From: Chlorophyllum brunneum
Taxonomy: Eukaryota; Basidiomycota; Agaricomycetes; Agaricales; Agaricaceae
Assembly (NCBI GenBank): GCA_963576785.1
Contig: OY756147.1
Span: 186,001 to 250,000, forward strand
DNA length: 64,000 nucleotides
Direction of reading: 5' to 3'
Under the pieces are notes generated by a model, which made no database searches, was not told the origin of the DNA, and was given only the letters and a program-made list of their open reading frames with translations. The position numbers were made by a program, and so were the translations under genes. Shown here piece by piece: positions 33,755 to 45,510 of this stretch (the stretch's first letter is position 1; each line of letters starts with the position of its first letter).

Positions 33755-36326
33755 TTACTCCGTACGAGCTTTCTTCGTCTAGCAAGAAGTTCGTGAGGTC
33801 ATAGATGGATGTAATAGGTTGCAAAAATACGTACCCGGTGACCCTCCCCATCCTGCTCCCCGTGCTCTTTCTCATCATCATGCTTACCATCCTCCCCCTC
33901 TTCATTATAATTCTCATCATCCTCATTCTTGTCATTCTTGTCATTGTCGGCTCCTTGATCCTCCTTGTCCTCTTCCCTATTGGTGTGCTCGGACGGCGGC
34001 GCGGAGCCGACTTCAGGAGCTTTCCGCTTCGTGCCCTGGCTGGATCGCGACGAACGGAATGTTGCACTGCGACGAGATTCACTCTCGGATGGTGATAAGA
34101 AAGTGGCACTGGGTCCAGACTTGACGGACCTATGCTTGCTCGCTTTCTCCTTGTCCATGAAATCCGCATCTTTATTCTCGACGACAAAGTTGAGGATCAG
34201 ACGTTGAAGGAGTTCATGAACGTATTCCGGTTTTTGCCGGTTGGAGTCCTGAGCCCAGTGGTAGTCCGTGATTATTGCCTCTGCCATCTCTCTGAACAGT
34301 TCCCCGAGGGCTCCATACCCGGAATGTAAAACTTTGCCGCGAGATGAAAACCTAGTGAGAAGCGACTCCCGCAAATCCTGCGTTGGCAAACCCTGTCGAG
34401 ATCCATCATAGTTGGGAAGTAATGACTCCCAGTCTGCACGTAAAATGGGCTCTTTTGGCGCACCCTCTGGTGTAGCTTGGATACTCCAGCAGAAACAAGT
34501 CCAGACGGCAGATTCTGCATCGTGACGGAGTTCGTGTCGCCACGTAGTTGTAGCGGGAGGGGCATTCTTCCGCACAGACTCATCTTCATATGGGCCATCA
34601 AACTCCTTCATACGTTGCGGGTGAATTGAGCTGTAGGCATCACGGATGCCATCAGCGAGCCTCGGCAAGGGAGTAAAAGGTAATCTAGAAGGCGGTAATG
34701 GTTTCCCCGCTTGAACAGCCCGAGCAATGAACATCGGTGTGCCCTACTTACGTTTCAGCGCGACATTATGATAAAGTAAGATGAGGTCTACCGTACGCCC
34801 GTCCTCGGAAGGCTGGGGATGGTCGAGCATTTTACTATAACCAAAGTCGATAAGAAAGATGGAAGTTTTGTGTTTCGGTTCGCTACGCGCAGCTGAAGTC
34901 AACTGCATATCGTGAAATATGTTACGACATACTCATTATCGAGCAAATGCTCAATGAACACGGGAGACGCCGTTGCGGAGGTCTGTATCCCGTTTCCCGG
35001 AAATTCAGGACGGATCACGACGTTCCATGGGCTAATGTCACGGTGAAGAATGTTGAGATCATTGTAGAGACCCCGAGTGACTATAGAAAACGTGAGGATA
35101 GGTATCAATCCATAACTAAACCCTTACCCTCTAAAAGATCATATATCGCAAAAAGGAGCTTTCGCGGGGTATTCAAACCCATAAATTCGGTACCGTAATC
35201 TTGTTGGGGAATACGGGTCTTGACGCGATTGCCGCAGAGCGTCCCTTGAACCTCAGAACAGGACAGGGCTCTGACCACGCCAGGATATGGTCCACCCGAG
35301 TGTATCTTTGCGAGTATTTCCCCCTCGGTCAATCGACGCGCAAGCCTGACGTACTGGTCTTTAATTACGAGCTCAACCACGACCGTGCCAGGAGGACTGT
35401 ACACAAAGATATTGGACCGACGACCAAAGGGATCACACGAGTAATGAAGACGACACGCCCGGTATTGCGTTCCGGCGACATCTACATCGAAGGCAATGTG
35501 TTCCGCGGGGCCTTTGTTGCTCAGTGTCCTCGATAAGGTTTTATCACGATTGGCGCCTTGGCCATCGTTAAGGTACTTTACAACAGCGGTTAGCAGTGGG
35601 ACATAATCCTCCTGCTTCGAAAGCTCGAGTTTCCTGATCTCGTACGCATTGCATACGAGGAAGACGAGGTCATTATCGTTGACGAGAAGGCCAAGTGCTG
35701 AAATGAGGTCCGGTCGAGCCTCGAGGAGATATGCGGTGTAGGTAATAGCTTGGTCAATGCGCTGCTGGCGGGTGCGGCCAGCAGAGCGGTATTCGATCGC
35801 CATTTCAACGGAGCCCCAATGATACTTCCCATTAGCTTCAACTAGGGGGAAATTTTTGTGGCAAGCCACGATATCTGGCCTGGAGAGCGTGGTGGTGGGG
35901 TGGTCAGCTAAGGAATTGTTACCACGGGCATGGAACTCGATATCTACAGCACAGTAAGAATAAATTCATCTTTCACATCGGTCAATAGAGTTGTGACGTA
36001 CTTTTCACCTCGAACTCGTCCAAGATACCGTTCACGACACTCATAAACGCCGTCACTGATCCAAACGTTGCAGGCTTCTTTGTTGCCTGCTCTTCGTCTT
36101 TCTTCTCCCTCCTTGGTTTCTGGCCTTCTGGTTGCCCGTCCGTTTCCCCTTGCTCGTGCAAAGACGTTGGCGGCTCACTTCCAATAAGCTGATAGAATGC
36201 ATCGAGCGCGATACTGCGGATAGGAGGTAGATTAGCAGCAACCGTTTCGCGATCGTGCCAGGGATACATTGCCGCAAGTGTGTCAATAGGTGAGCTTTCA
36301 GCGGGTGCAGTAGCGCTTGTAGACAT
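33755..36326 (-). CDS. FunK1-type fungal protein kinase, six exons, apparently intact
   Basis: Predicted coding exons (minus strand): 36326-36002, 35943-35128, 35080-34933, 34882-34792, 34743-33835, 33778-33755. All five introns are 48-58 bases or close (58, 47, 50, 48, 56), start GT and end AG, and keep one frame of about 770 codons, the usual FunK1 size. Seen: LVIKDQYVRLARRLTEGEIL (N-lobe), HRDISPWNVVI (catalytic loop with Asp and Asn), IFLIDFGYSKML (DFG), RTGTPMFIA across intron 4, KEFDGPYEDE, and an acidic C-terminal tail (EEDKEDQGADNDKNDKNEDD) before a basic last exon (TKKARTE). Substrate unknown. Start chosen at the first ATG in frame. The only likely functional host gene here. Confidence 0.85.
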
Positions 36327-36774
36327 CGTGGCCACAGGAGACAACAGCAATTCGTGCAGAACATATACTGCACTGCACGTGACGGACTAGCATCACATGA
36401 TCGATGTTACTATACACACTGCTCTCTGCCACCACGATCATAATCAACAAAAGATTAAAGAGACAATTAAAAATGAAATTTATTGCAGCCGGTATTTCAA
36501 CGAAAATGAACAATTGGACTAACAAACAACCATATGTAAGGAAAATGTAAGACTAGAGCACCAGCACGTAAACACTGTATTCGAGAACCATGATACAGAT
36601 GTCGGCCTTGTGCAGATACCCCTACTCCTCATTGATCTCCTTACACGATATTACAGAAGTAACCCATGCCACAGTTCTCCCCGCCTCCCACCTGCCAGAG
36701 GCCAACTAATACAGTGATGCATTATAGTGAAATACAGGTGCAAAACAAAGAGGGGATGCAGGTTGGATTGTCCT

Positions 36775-38255
36775 ATCCTTGCTCACTTTCTCCTTGTCCA
36801 TGAAATCCACATCTTTATTCTCAATAACAAAATTGAGGATCAGATGTTGAAGTAGTTCATGAACATATTCCAGTTTTCACTGATTTGCATCCTGAGCCCA
36901 GTGGTAATCCGTGATTATTGCCTCTGTCATCTCTCCGAACAGTTCTCCAAGGGCTCCATACCCTGAATGTAAAACTTTGTCGCAAGATGAAAACATAGTG
37001 AGAAGTGACTCCCACCTATCCTGCATTGACAATCCCTGTCGAGATCCATTATAACTAGGAAGTAATAACTCCCAGTCTGCACATATAATATGCTCTTCTG
37101 GTGCACCCTCTGGTACAGCTTGGATACCCCAGCAAAAGCAAGTCTAGCTGGCAGATTTTGCATCATAACGGAGTTTATGTCATCACATAGTTGTAGTGGG
37201 AGAAGCTTTCTTCTGCACAAACACATCCTCATATGGGCCATCAAACTCCTTCATACGTTGTGGGTGAATTGAACAATGCACATCATGGATGTCATCAGCG
37301 AGTTCTGGTAATGCAATGAAAGCTATGTTGGGAGGCGGTAGTGGTTTCCCTGCCTGAACAGCATGGGTGATGAAGATTGGTATGCCCTATTGATACCTTA
37401 GCCTCAAACACCTACAATGTCAGATGGAATTTATGACACTTCCAGGAGGATCAGAAGAACCAAGGAGTTTGCTACAACCAGAGTTGATAAGGAGGACAGA
37501 AGACCTGTGTTTGGGTTTCCTACATCCAACCATAAGCAATTATGACTTGCAAAATGAGTTGTAACATACTGAGTATCAAGCAAATGCTCAATAAAGACAG
37601 AGGTTGTCGACGAGGGCATCTCACTGTGATCCTCCAGCAATTCAGGTCAGATTAGTATGTTCCATGGATTAATATCACGGTGAAGGATTTGGTGATCAAT
37701 GTATAGAGCTCGAGTGACTGTGGAAACTGTAAGGAATCACAGGGATTGATCCAAGAACAGAACAGTGTACTCTCCAAGAGATCATATGTTGCATGAAGAA
37801 TCTTTCGGGGAGTATCCAAAGCCATGAAATTGGCTCTATAATCTTGTAGGTGGATATGGAGCTTGATACGCTTATTGCCTTTGACTTTTCCAGGGAAAGC
37901 TGCCCTCACTGCACCAAGATGATAAGGCTTAGCTGAATGTGTTGTGTCAAGGATTTGCTTTTTGCTGGACAGATGTGTAGTCCTGGCATACTGGTCTTTG
38001 ATTTCAAGCTGAGGCACAATATTCCCTTTGGGTTTGTAGAAAAAGAACATTAGATTGGTGACCAAAAGGATTGCTTGATCATGAGTAATGAATATAGCAC
38101 ACTGGACATGGCTTCCAGATATTCCTTTCTGGAGATAGTCGGATTTGGGCCTAATTGCTTGAACATGTTCTTGCTCCAGCAATTACTAAGATATGGGCAA
38201 GAAGTTACAGAAGTATTTCTATGATTGGATTGATATTCATATGTGTGCTTCACTC
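36775..38255 (-). pseudogene. FunK1 kinase relic, copy IV
   Basis: Covers N-lobe to C-terminal part. Seen: LEIKDQYARTTHLSSKKQIL (about 38000), FMALDTPRKILHATYDLLE (37820), HRDINPWNI near 37670 (catalytic loop kept), SVFIEHLLDTQYVTTHF (37600), then KEFDGPYEDV-like (37240), TCFCWGI (37130), DYHWAQDAN and HELLQHLILNFVIEN (36900-36830). Stops and frame changes throughout. Together with copy II it flanks the intact gene as a tandem array. A left-hand remnant of a further copy is 3467-3720. Confidence 0.82.
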
Positions 38256-38559
38256 TTTTAAGCTCCATCCATAGTAATTACTTGGGTATATGGTATTGTA
38301 GGATATGAAAACAATACTAATGTCCTTGGGTTATCTTAATCATCCTGCTATCCAACCTAAATCCTGTCTGAAGATTCCAACAATCTACCTTATCCTTTAT
38401 GGCAGCTCTATCGAAGTCAGGAATTGGAACATATTATTTGGGTCCATGGCTCCCTTCAATTGTTGAAGACACTAATAGTGCTGACCAAAGTACAAATTTT
38501 GCCCTAGTACCAGAGTTAGTCTACAATGCTTTTGTCCACATGGTGTGACTTACAGTTAT

Positions 38560-39965
38560 TCAATCTAGTGTCAAGGTAGTTCAGGTAGGCACTATCCAGG
38601 AGATTAATAAGAAGATACTTAACTCGAGTGTCAGTTGCTCACCTATAACTCCAGCTGGCTAGGTTATTGTTCATAATACTGTCGACTATCCCTAATAGAA
38701 TACAGTTGGCTCCTTTTGTCTCGACAATGCATAACAGGCCTGACTCACCATTGAGGAGAGAAAATCCAGATAGCAGGAATGGATCACCAGCATTATCCAC
38801 ATAAGCATAAAACTGGATCAAGAATAGTGCATTCCTGTTCCCAAATGACGTGTTGTCCTGGGGCACAGCATTAACTGCCAATCCAGGTCCTCCTAGCTCT
38901 TTAACTTCAACAAACCAGTCCTATACATAGAGGTCAGTTATTATTCCTAAAAGTCAAGTTGTATCTACATACCACTTGAGACAAGAAACCCTGATTCACT
39001 AGATATGCCATAAAAGCTTGTTGACTCCCTTGCATCATTGGCTGGCTCTCTGGTGTCATAATTGACTTGACATAAAATGTATCAGATCTGTCAGGGACAC
39101 CAGTTGTATTAAGCCTGCTGTTGTTTCCACCAAAGTATGCGACACTGTCGATATAACTTCCAAGGCTTTACAGTCTGACTCTGTGGTTTCTGACCAATTT
39201 TCTGCAGGAGCGGATTGATAGTGTTATTAAATTGATTCACAGAATTGTACTAGCCACCTTGGAGGGTGATACCAATGCAACCTTTGCTGCTACCTTTGAA
39301 TAGAACCAATTCCAAACCAAACTCAACTGGAACCTAGCCAAGCAAGAATTCTTGGTATGTGTTAAGGAGGGAGGAAGCTGCTGCTGCAGTCAAATCCCAA
39401 TTGTATTCGAACACAGTGGCAGATGAAGGTATGGAATACATTTTGATTGTGATGGAGATGGTGATTCCAAATGAAGGACCCACACCCTGCATTCTCTAAC
39501 AGTTTCTCTCAGTTGAGTCTTATCAGAGAATGTGGATTCTAATACTCACCCAAAACAGTTCCGAATTCTGATCCTTCGAAGCCATAGTGATTGTTCCATT
39601 GGCAAGTACGATGTTCATTGATTTGATTGCATCCAACGATATACCCCACAACCTTGACAAGAATGCAAATCCCCCAAAGGCTGAATGCCCACCGATACCA
39701 ATGTATAGATCATGTTCCATGCCTAAAGCCTTGCCCATAGGAATTGAGTATCAGAGCAATATCACCAAGTTGATTCCCAGATTCAACGAGGGTCTCGAGA
39801 TGAATTGGAGGGTTCAGTTTTGGGAACTTATCATTGAGCTCTGTCAACTCATCTTAACCCAACATGCATCCCCCATTCAAGAACCATTACTCATCATACT
39901 CAATCGACTGGATGAATGTAAAAGCAAGGTAGCACAGTGTGAGTTCATTGAGCTCATCAGTGACC
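38560..39965 (-). pseudogene. FAD-linked oxidase (BBE/GOOX-like) remnant
   Basis: Upstream piece ETLVESGNQLGDIALILNS (about 39795-39745), then in another frame GKALGMEHDLYIGIGGHSAF followed by GGFAFLSRLWGISLDAIKS and NIVLANGTI (39738-39580), the FAD-binding PCMH core with the GIGGHSAFGG block. QNSELFW near 39550 follows. A C-terminal block at 38881-38640 (MAVNAVPQDNTSFGNRNALF) resembles the berberine-bridge end of these flavoproteins. A frameshift between LILNS and GKALG, and stops between the two parts, mark it as dead. Some gaps could be introns. Substrate not predictable. Confidence 0.7.
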
Positions 39966-40374
39966 ACATTTGATCCATTCCCAAATTCCCTCTACTGTGG
40001 ATGATATATAGTCAACTAGAGTAGCATCTCAAGTACTTGCTATTGCAGCCAGACTTCCAGGTCATGTGTAAATGGGAGGAGCTCTGGATTGATGACAAAG
40101 AAGCTCAGCAAGACATCTTATGCATTCTGGAAGATGGATTCCACAATATTCATTTGCGAGAATTTTTGGATGATAGCTGGCCATCCAAAGCCCACCTTTA
40201 ACTGATCACTGCAGCTGCATCCGGGCTTTTTGCTTTCACTTCTACAATCATTCAATTCATTGGTAATGCTGGTACCAGTGACCCATGCAGTCAGTTGCAA
40301 ATCTGTATCCAATTCATAGGAGGTTGTGGTCTGCCGGGAGCCATGAATCCATTACATGCCCTTAATCTTCTCTA
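39966..40374. other. No feature recognised
   Basis: AT-rich sequence between the oxidase remnant and the ORF fragments to its right. Could include the degraded N-terminus of the oxidase gene, but I found no block I could defend. Confidence 0.4.
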
Positions 40375-40495
40375 TTGAGAAATACTTTCAAGTATCCCAC
40401 CTGGAATCCTTGCAACCACCATGTGGATTTTGGGGATGTCCATCCTATTTGGCCATTTTTTGCTACCAGTCCAAACTTAGGCCCACTTTCTCCGC

Positions 40496-41422
40496 TTGGA
40501 TCAGTCCACTTTCTATCATGCCTTGAGGTATTTACACTTGGTACTCATGATACCCTCATCATCTGATGCTCCTACAACACCATCCAGTTTTACCACATAT
40601 CCTTTGGAGATTATCTTTGTGACACGGGACAGTCCTGTGATTTTGCAATCAATGAAAAAAAGGTCTGCTCTGATGTCTTTCACTACTTATTTCACTAACA
40701 AACCCCTCCGGCATTGGAGTTATGCAAAGGTGATGTTTCGTCATCTTATATCATTTCTAGTATGCTCATAGCCATATCTGCCAATTTCGTACGACCTTTA
40801 TTATAGTTCTCACCTGGACCCAAATGCCAAAAGACCAGGATACTTTAGTCAGATTGCTCAAAGGCTACTCTGTAGATGTTTCATGGGACATATATGCCAA
40901 GATCACTGGCATAAACATACCGGAGTTGGCTAAGGCACTAGAGGAAACTACTTTTGGACCTTATGAAGTGGCCCAGGAGGCTTCTACAAGTTCTTACAAT
41001 GGCTCTACTCATTTGTAAGTGTAGTAACAATTTACTAACAGTAGATTACTCATTTTTTTGAACATTAGGACCATTTGGCTCAAACCCTGATTCATGTACT
41101 GGTAGATACTTGTCCCATTAATCATGGGAGTAGAACACTTTTTTTCAATCATGCTCCTGTTGAGAGTCTCATGGAGTACAGAGTGTCATTTGGTGTAGCC
41201 AGTTCCCCTGAAAAATCAAATCCGAATACAATTAAATTGTATCTAGGAGAAGGGAATAAGGTCTTAGAGATAAAGATGATGCTCTTTTTGAATTGGGCTT
41301 CATGGCAATCTGATCCTAATTTTGCACCTATACCACCATTGTTACCAACATACCCTGTACCCTACCCCAATTTCTTTTCTTCTCCACTTCTCTCTACTCC
41401 TGACTTGTTTATGACCTTATGA
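40496..41422 (+). other. Unrecognised ORF fragments, possible decayed gene
   Basis: Three consecutive + strand pieces with protein-like composition: 40496-40771 (YPLEIIFVTRDSPVILQSMK), 40824-41018 (VRLLKGYSVDVSWDIYAKIT, ending STHL) and 41069-41422 (HVLVDTCPINHGSRTLFFNH, later SDPNFAPIPPLLPTYPVPYP). A GTAAGT at about 41017 and a TTGAACATTAG at about 41069 look like intron borders, but joining them does not give a clean frame in my hands. No family recognised. Confidence 0.35.
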
Positions 41423-42047
41423 TAACTTATATTCTTTCCTATGACTTGTCAATGACTTCATGACTCCTCTATGCTCCAGTCCTGTTGATATTTCCTTTTT
41501 TTCCTATCTCTGATAAAACCATATAAATACTCCAACAAATGTAACAGTATCTCTAGTTTGGAATTCTATAGTTTTGCTCACTTGCTATATTTGAGCAACC
41601 CTATTCAATGGTTAACATAATTCCAAACTCTATCCTACTCCCAGACTTGACTGTTATCCTCCATATTGGACACCAAACAGTTGTTTCTATCCTCAAAAGA
41701 CAACCTAGCTACTAGGTCCTCTTTCATCCTCATTCATTCTTGAGACTTTGAAGTAGCTATCTGAACTCTCACCCCATGTATTATCGAGACCAAGTCTGTA
41801 TAGACATCTTGTTGCATCACAAAAACCTTTCACAGTTCTGCTTAACTCAATAAGCATATTCACTGGTTCTGCTTAGTCTTGATAAGCTTATCACTTTCAA
41901 AATTGCCCCAACTTTCAAAGCTAACAATGGAGAATCATTGGACAATGCACAAACCTATTCCAGCTCCTGAACACAATCCATTCCCTCCAGAATTCCAATG
42001 AGGAACATTATCATCCCAAAGAATCTCCTCCTCTAAACCAAGAAACT
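41423..42047. other. No feature recognised
   Basis: AT-rich spacer left of an LTR. No ORF or repeat I can support. Confidence 0.5.
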
Positions 42048-42685
42048 TGTTACAAACTATAGATAGACTGTACATGTTAAGTACAAGACTAAAGACAAGA
42101 ATATGGTCCTTATAGAATGGTGGACTGGATGGATGGAGGACCTTGGCTTCAGCTTGTGTGCTGCACCTCTCTAGGTATCATAGTGGTCTTCACTTAGATA
42201 ACCTCTCACCACTAGGACAAAGGTCAGATGTGGGTAGTGGATGAGTAGGAGGATTACTCATATAGTAGAGAATAGTAGAAAGAGATAGCCAGAGACTAAG
42301 TAGATTATCAGACTACCAAATACAAGTGTACCAAGGACTACTTATATACTAGTAGTAGAAAAGTATTGGAAAGTCAACAGACAAGATAACAGAGTAACTA
42401 GACAGAAAAAAGTAAGAAAGACATCATATGATATCAGTAACAGGAACATGATGTGATAATACAACAGGTGATACTGAAGAATGGAGTAATAGAGGTAAAA
42501 AGGAATCAGAATGTAAAAGGAAACAAGATGGACAAAAGTGGGTGGAAACAAATATAGGAAAGGTTGATTGATAGGTCCAGAACAAAGATAAGTGTAATTC
42601 ATAAGTGATCCTCTGTGCAAGCTGAAAAACTGAACTAAGGTAGAATCATGTCCATGTACAGGCATGCAAGTTACCAGTTGTAACA
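42048..42685 (-). repeat. LTR-G: solitary or truncated LTR, about 638 bp
   Basis: Bounded by TGTTACAAACTATAGATAG and CCAGTTGTAACA (TGTTA/TAACA). Minus orientation is preferred: directly right of it the minus strand has AAGGGAGGGATAC, like the polypurine tracts of Gypsy-A and Gypsy-3, preceded by CTTCATGGG as in Gypsy-3, and the minus strand has ACTAGTATATAAGTAG like their TATA region. Against that, the + strand start matches the 5' start of the plus-strand Gypsy LTRs over some 25 bases. No target duplication found. Confidence 0.65.
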
Positions 42686-43096
42686 GTATCCCTCCCTTAA
42701 GGCCAAACCCATGAAGCTAACAGGCTGTGCAGACTGTAAATCATAGATTTCCATCTGCACCTGTAAGCCCTGCAAAAACTCAGACAAGATCCTAACTGTC
42801 ATACTAACTCTCTACTATGCCCCAATCCTCTAGCTCTAAACTCTCTGGTCCCAGCAGAAAACATGCTTGGATGGCCTCCACAAGCTTGGCAGAACAAATG
42901 GTGCCCAAACAAGATAGGTATCTGAAGAAGGTGGTGAGGATACAGGAGCCATCTGTAATCTTGGAAGAGTCCATGGACAAGATAAAGTATACCAAGTCAG
43001 AGTCAGAGGGTGTGGATGAAGAGTCAGATGGAAAGTCAGACAGTGAGAATGAGAAAGCAAGTGAACCTGAGGAGTCCAGAGAGGAGAAAAGTGTCT
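42686..43096. other. Internal remnant of the LTR-G element
   Basis: Polypurine-like start, then unidentified sequence to the junction with Gypsy-4. A + strand ORF at 42817-43098 (MPQSSSSKLSGPSRKHAW, then an acidic tail) resembles a gag N-terminus in composition, which would contradict the minus orientation of LTR-G. I leave it undecided. Confidence 0.35.
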
Positions 43097-44960
43097 AAAA
43101 TAGGAAGAATACTGGCACCCGGTTGCATTCCACTCAAGAACAATGATACCTACAGAATAAAACTATCAGATCTATGACAAAGAATTATTAGCCATCCAAG
43201 AAGCAATCAAGACCTGGAGACAATATTTACTTGATGCAAATGAACCATTCAAAATCTGGACCAATCACAAAAACCTGGAATACTTCCGAAAACCACAACA
43301 ACTTACAGAACAACAAGCAAGGTAGCAGATAGAGCTACAAGAATACCATTACATACTGAAACACATCCCCAGGAAGACCAACACAAAAGCCAACATCTTA
43401 TCGAGACTAACAAAAACTGATACCACCCAAGATAACACCAATATCACCTTACTACCTGACCATTTATTTGATGACAACACAATTACCACAATCTGACAAA
43501 TCTGGGAAATCTCAGGAGAAGAAGATCTGAAACACCGACTACAAAAGGAAACAAAAAGGGAAACACAGTGGCTGAAGGAAAAGGAGAAACAACCAGAGGA
43601 GATATGGGAGACAGATGGAATACCAATGTTTAAAGGAAGAATATATGTTCCACCCAACAACCAAATACAACAAGAAATACTCCGACAACACCACGACAAG
43701 ACAGATGTAGGACACCCAGGACAACACCAAATGATTGAACTCCTTAAATGGAGTTATTGGTGGCCTCAGATGCACAACAATGTCAAACAATACATTAGAG
43801 GGTGTAAAGCATGCCAATGAAACAAAATACTCTGAACAAGACCAACAACACATCTTCATCTACTACTGACACCGGCAGAACCTTGGGAGGAAATATTAAT
43901 TGATATGATAGGACTACTACCAGAGTCAGAATGATATGATGCAATACTTGTCATAGTTGATTGTTTCAGCAAAATGATCAGATTATGTGCAGTCAACACC
44001 ACCTTAACATCCAAGGGGCTAGGAGATATCTACCAAGATGATATATGGAGAACACATGGAATACCCTGCAGAATCATCAGTGACAGAGGACCACAATTTG
44101 CATCAAAATTCATGGTAGAACTATATCGAGCAACGAGTACCCAACGAAACTTATCCACGGCATACCACCCACAAACTGATGGTCAAACAGAGTGCATCAA
44201 CCAGGAGATCAAGACATACCTCAGAAACGTAATAAACCATGCACAAAACAACTGGAAAAAATGGTTAGCCATAGCAGAATTCCAATATAATGACAAAATC
44301 CATACTGCTACTAGATATTTGCCATTCGAAATAGTTTATGGATAATACCCCTGGAAAGGAGATATAACAAATATTACCAAAGTACCTGCAGTTACAGAAC
44401 AAATACAGGAGTTACAAAACATGCAACAAGAGGTGATGAAGATGCTACAACACAACCAGATGCAAATGGAGAAACATAATAGCACCAAACCAGAACACGA
44501 GTATATACCAGGAGAACAAGTATGGCTCGAAGCAAGCAACATCAGGACAACAGGACCAACCAAGAAACTAGATCACAAATGCTATGGACCGTTCCAGATA
44601 AAAGCAAAAATAGGTAAAACAAGTTACCAACTGGAATTACCTGAAACATGGGCAATACACAACATGTTTAACAGCAGACTCCTCTCCCCCTATTGGAAAC
44701 CTGAGTTCAACAGCCAGTGCACCCCACCACTACTGATGCCCAAGATCATCAACAATGAAGAACAATATAAAGTAGAAGAGATCCAAGGATACTGTACAAG
44801 AGGATGGCAAAATCAATTCCTAGTACACTGGAAAGGTTATACCTCCAAAGAGGACACATGGGAGAATGAGTCAGAACTGGAAAATGCTAAGGAGGCAGTT
44901 CAAGAATTTTTAGACAAGATTTCGAGGACAAAACCTATAAAAAGGGAGGGTAAAAAGTGA
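43097..44960 (+). pseudogene. Gypsy-4 pol: RNase H end, integrase, chromodomain
   Basis: RNase H tail (NYQIYDKELLAIQEAIKTW), integrase zinc site HHDKTDVGHPGQH with GCKACQ (43690-43820), core IISDRGPQFASKF and TAYHPQTDGQTECINQE (44080-44210), then a chromodomain QFLVHWKGYTSKEDTWENES (44815-44875) and end KREGKK. Stops near 43142, 43325, 43495, 43821, 43934 and 44343. Confidence 0.9.
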
Positions 44961-45065
44961 CAATTATGAACAACAAGCCTCATATTACAAGGGATCACTA
45001 CACCCGATGCACCTCATACTGTATCCACTGTACCCTAGACTTTGCCAATTACCTCCACAACACAC

Positions 45066-45510
45066 CATGCATGCCAAATGCAAACCCACCCCCTTCCCAG
45101 CCAACAACACAGAGTTCAAACAAGAACTCAACAACCTCCTCAACACTTAGTCCACCGAAGACCAGATCGAACACTATACTGCCACAACCAAAGGACTCAC
45201 GTACATTGCCCATACCATCAACAACCTCCAAATTCAAGCCAAAGCCCTGAGCCATATCCTACTTGTTACCACCACCAGAGCTCTCTCAGCTGCTATATCA
45301 ATTGGAAAATACGAACTCATGAAAGAGTTATTGGATAAAGCAGCCACTGATCTAAATGTATTGGTATATTCCAATGCAAAGCAATGTATCCAAAGTACCT
45401 TAATCATGACAGGCAAAAGACTCAATTACCTTGCCAATTCTAGTGACAACCCTATCTACAAACTTGCCTGAAGACTAATAGATCTCAACTCATACACTCC
45501 TACTACCTTA
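45066..45510 (+). pseudogene. Gypsy-4 ORF3, 5' part
   Basis: Start ATG 45066 (MHAKCKPTPFP), reading closely with Gypsy-3 ORF3: ELNNLL, HYTATTKGLTYIAHTINN, KELLDKAATDLNVLVYSN, KRLNYLANSSDNP. Two stops (about 45150 and 45468). Ends at the Element-F insertion. Third copy showing the same ORF in the same place. Confidence 0.75.

Larger units (their letters stand above)
43097..45510 (+). mobile_element. Gypsy-4: 5'-truncated chromovirus fragment
   Basis: Homology to Gypsy-3 starts abruptly inside RNase H (AAAATAGGAAGAATACTGG, compare about 28741) and runs through integrase, chromodomain and part of ORF3, where it is cut exactly by the TGTTATG start of the Element-F LTR (45511). Closer to Gypsy-3 than to Gypsy-A. 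No LTR of its own is visible. Confidence 0.9.

Noticed and set aside
40118..40312. Minus-strand ORF as the N-terminus of the FAD oxidase
   Set aside because: It lies upstream of the oxidase remnant, but I could not find any block of the FAD-binding N-terminus in it.
42817..43098. Acidic + strand ORF as a true gag start
   Set aside because: Attractive in composition, but the neighbouring LTR looks minus-oriented, and the frame ends at the Gypsy-4 junction without any capsid block. Left as undecided, not annotated as a gene.
45066..45510. ORF3 as an envelope gene
   Set aside because: No signal peptide, no membrane segment and no cysteine-rich outer domain in any copy.
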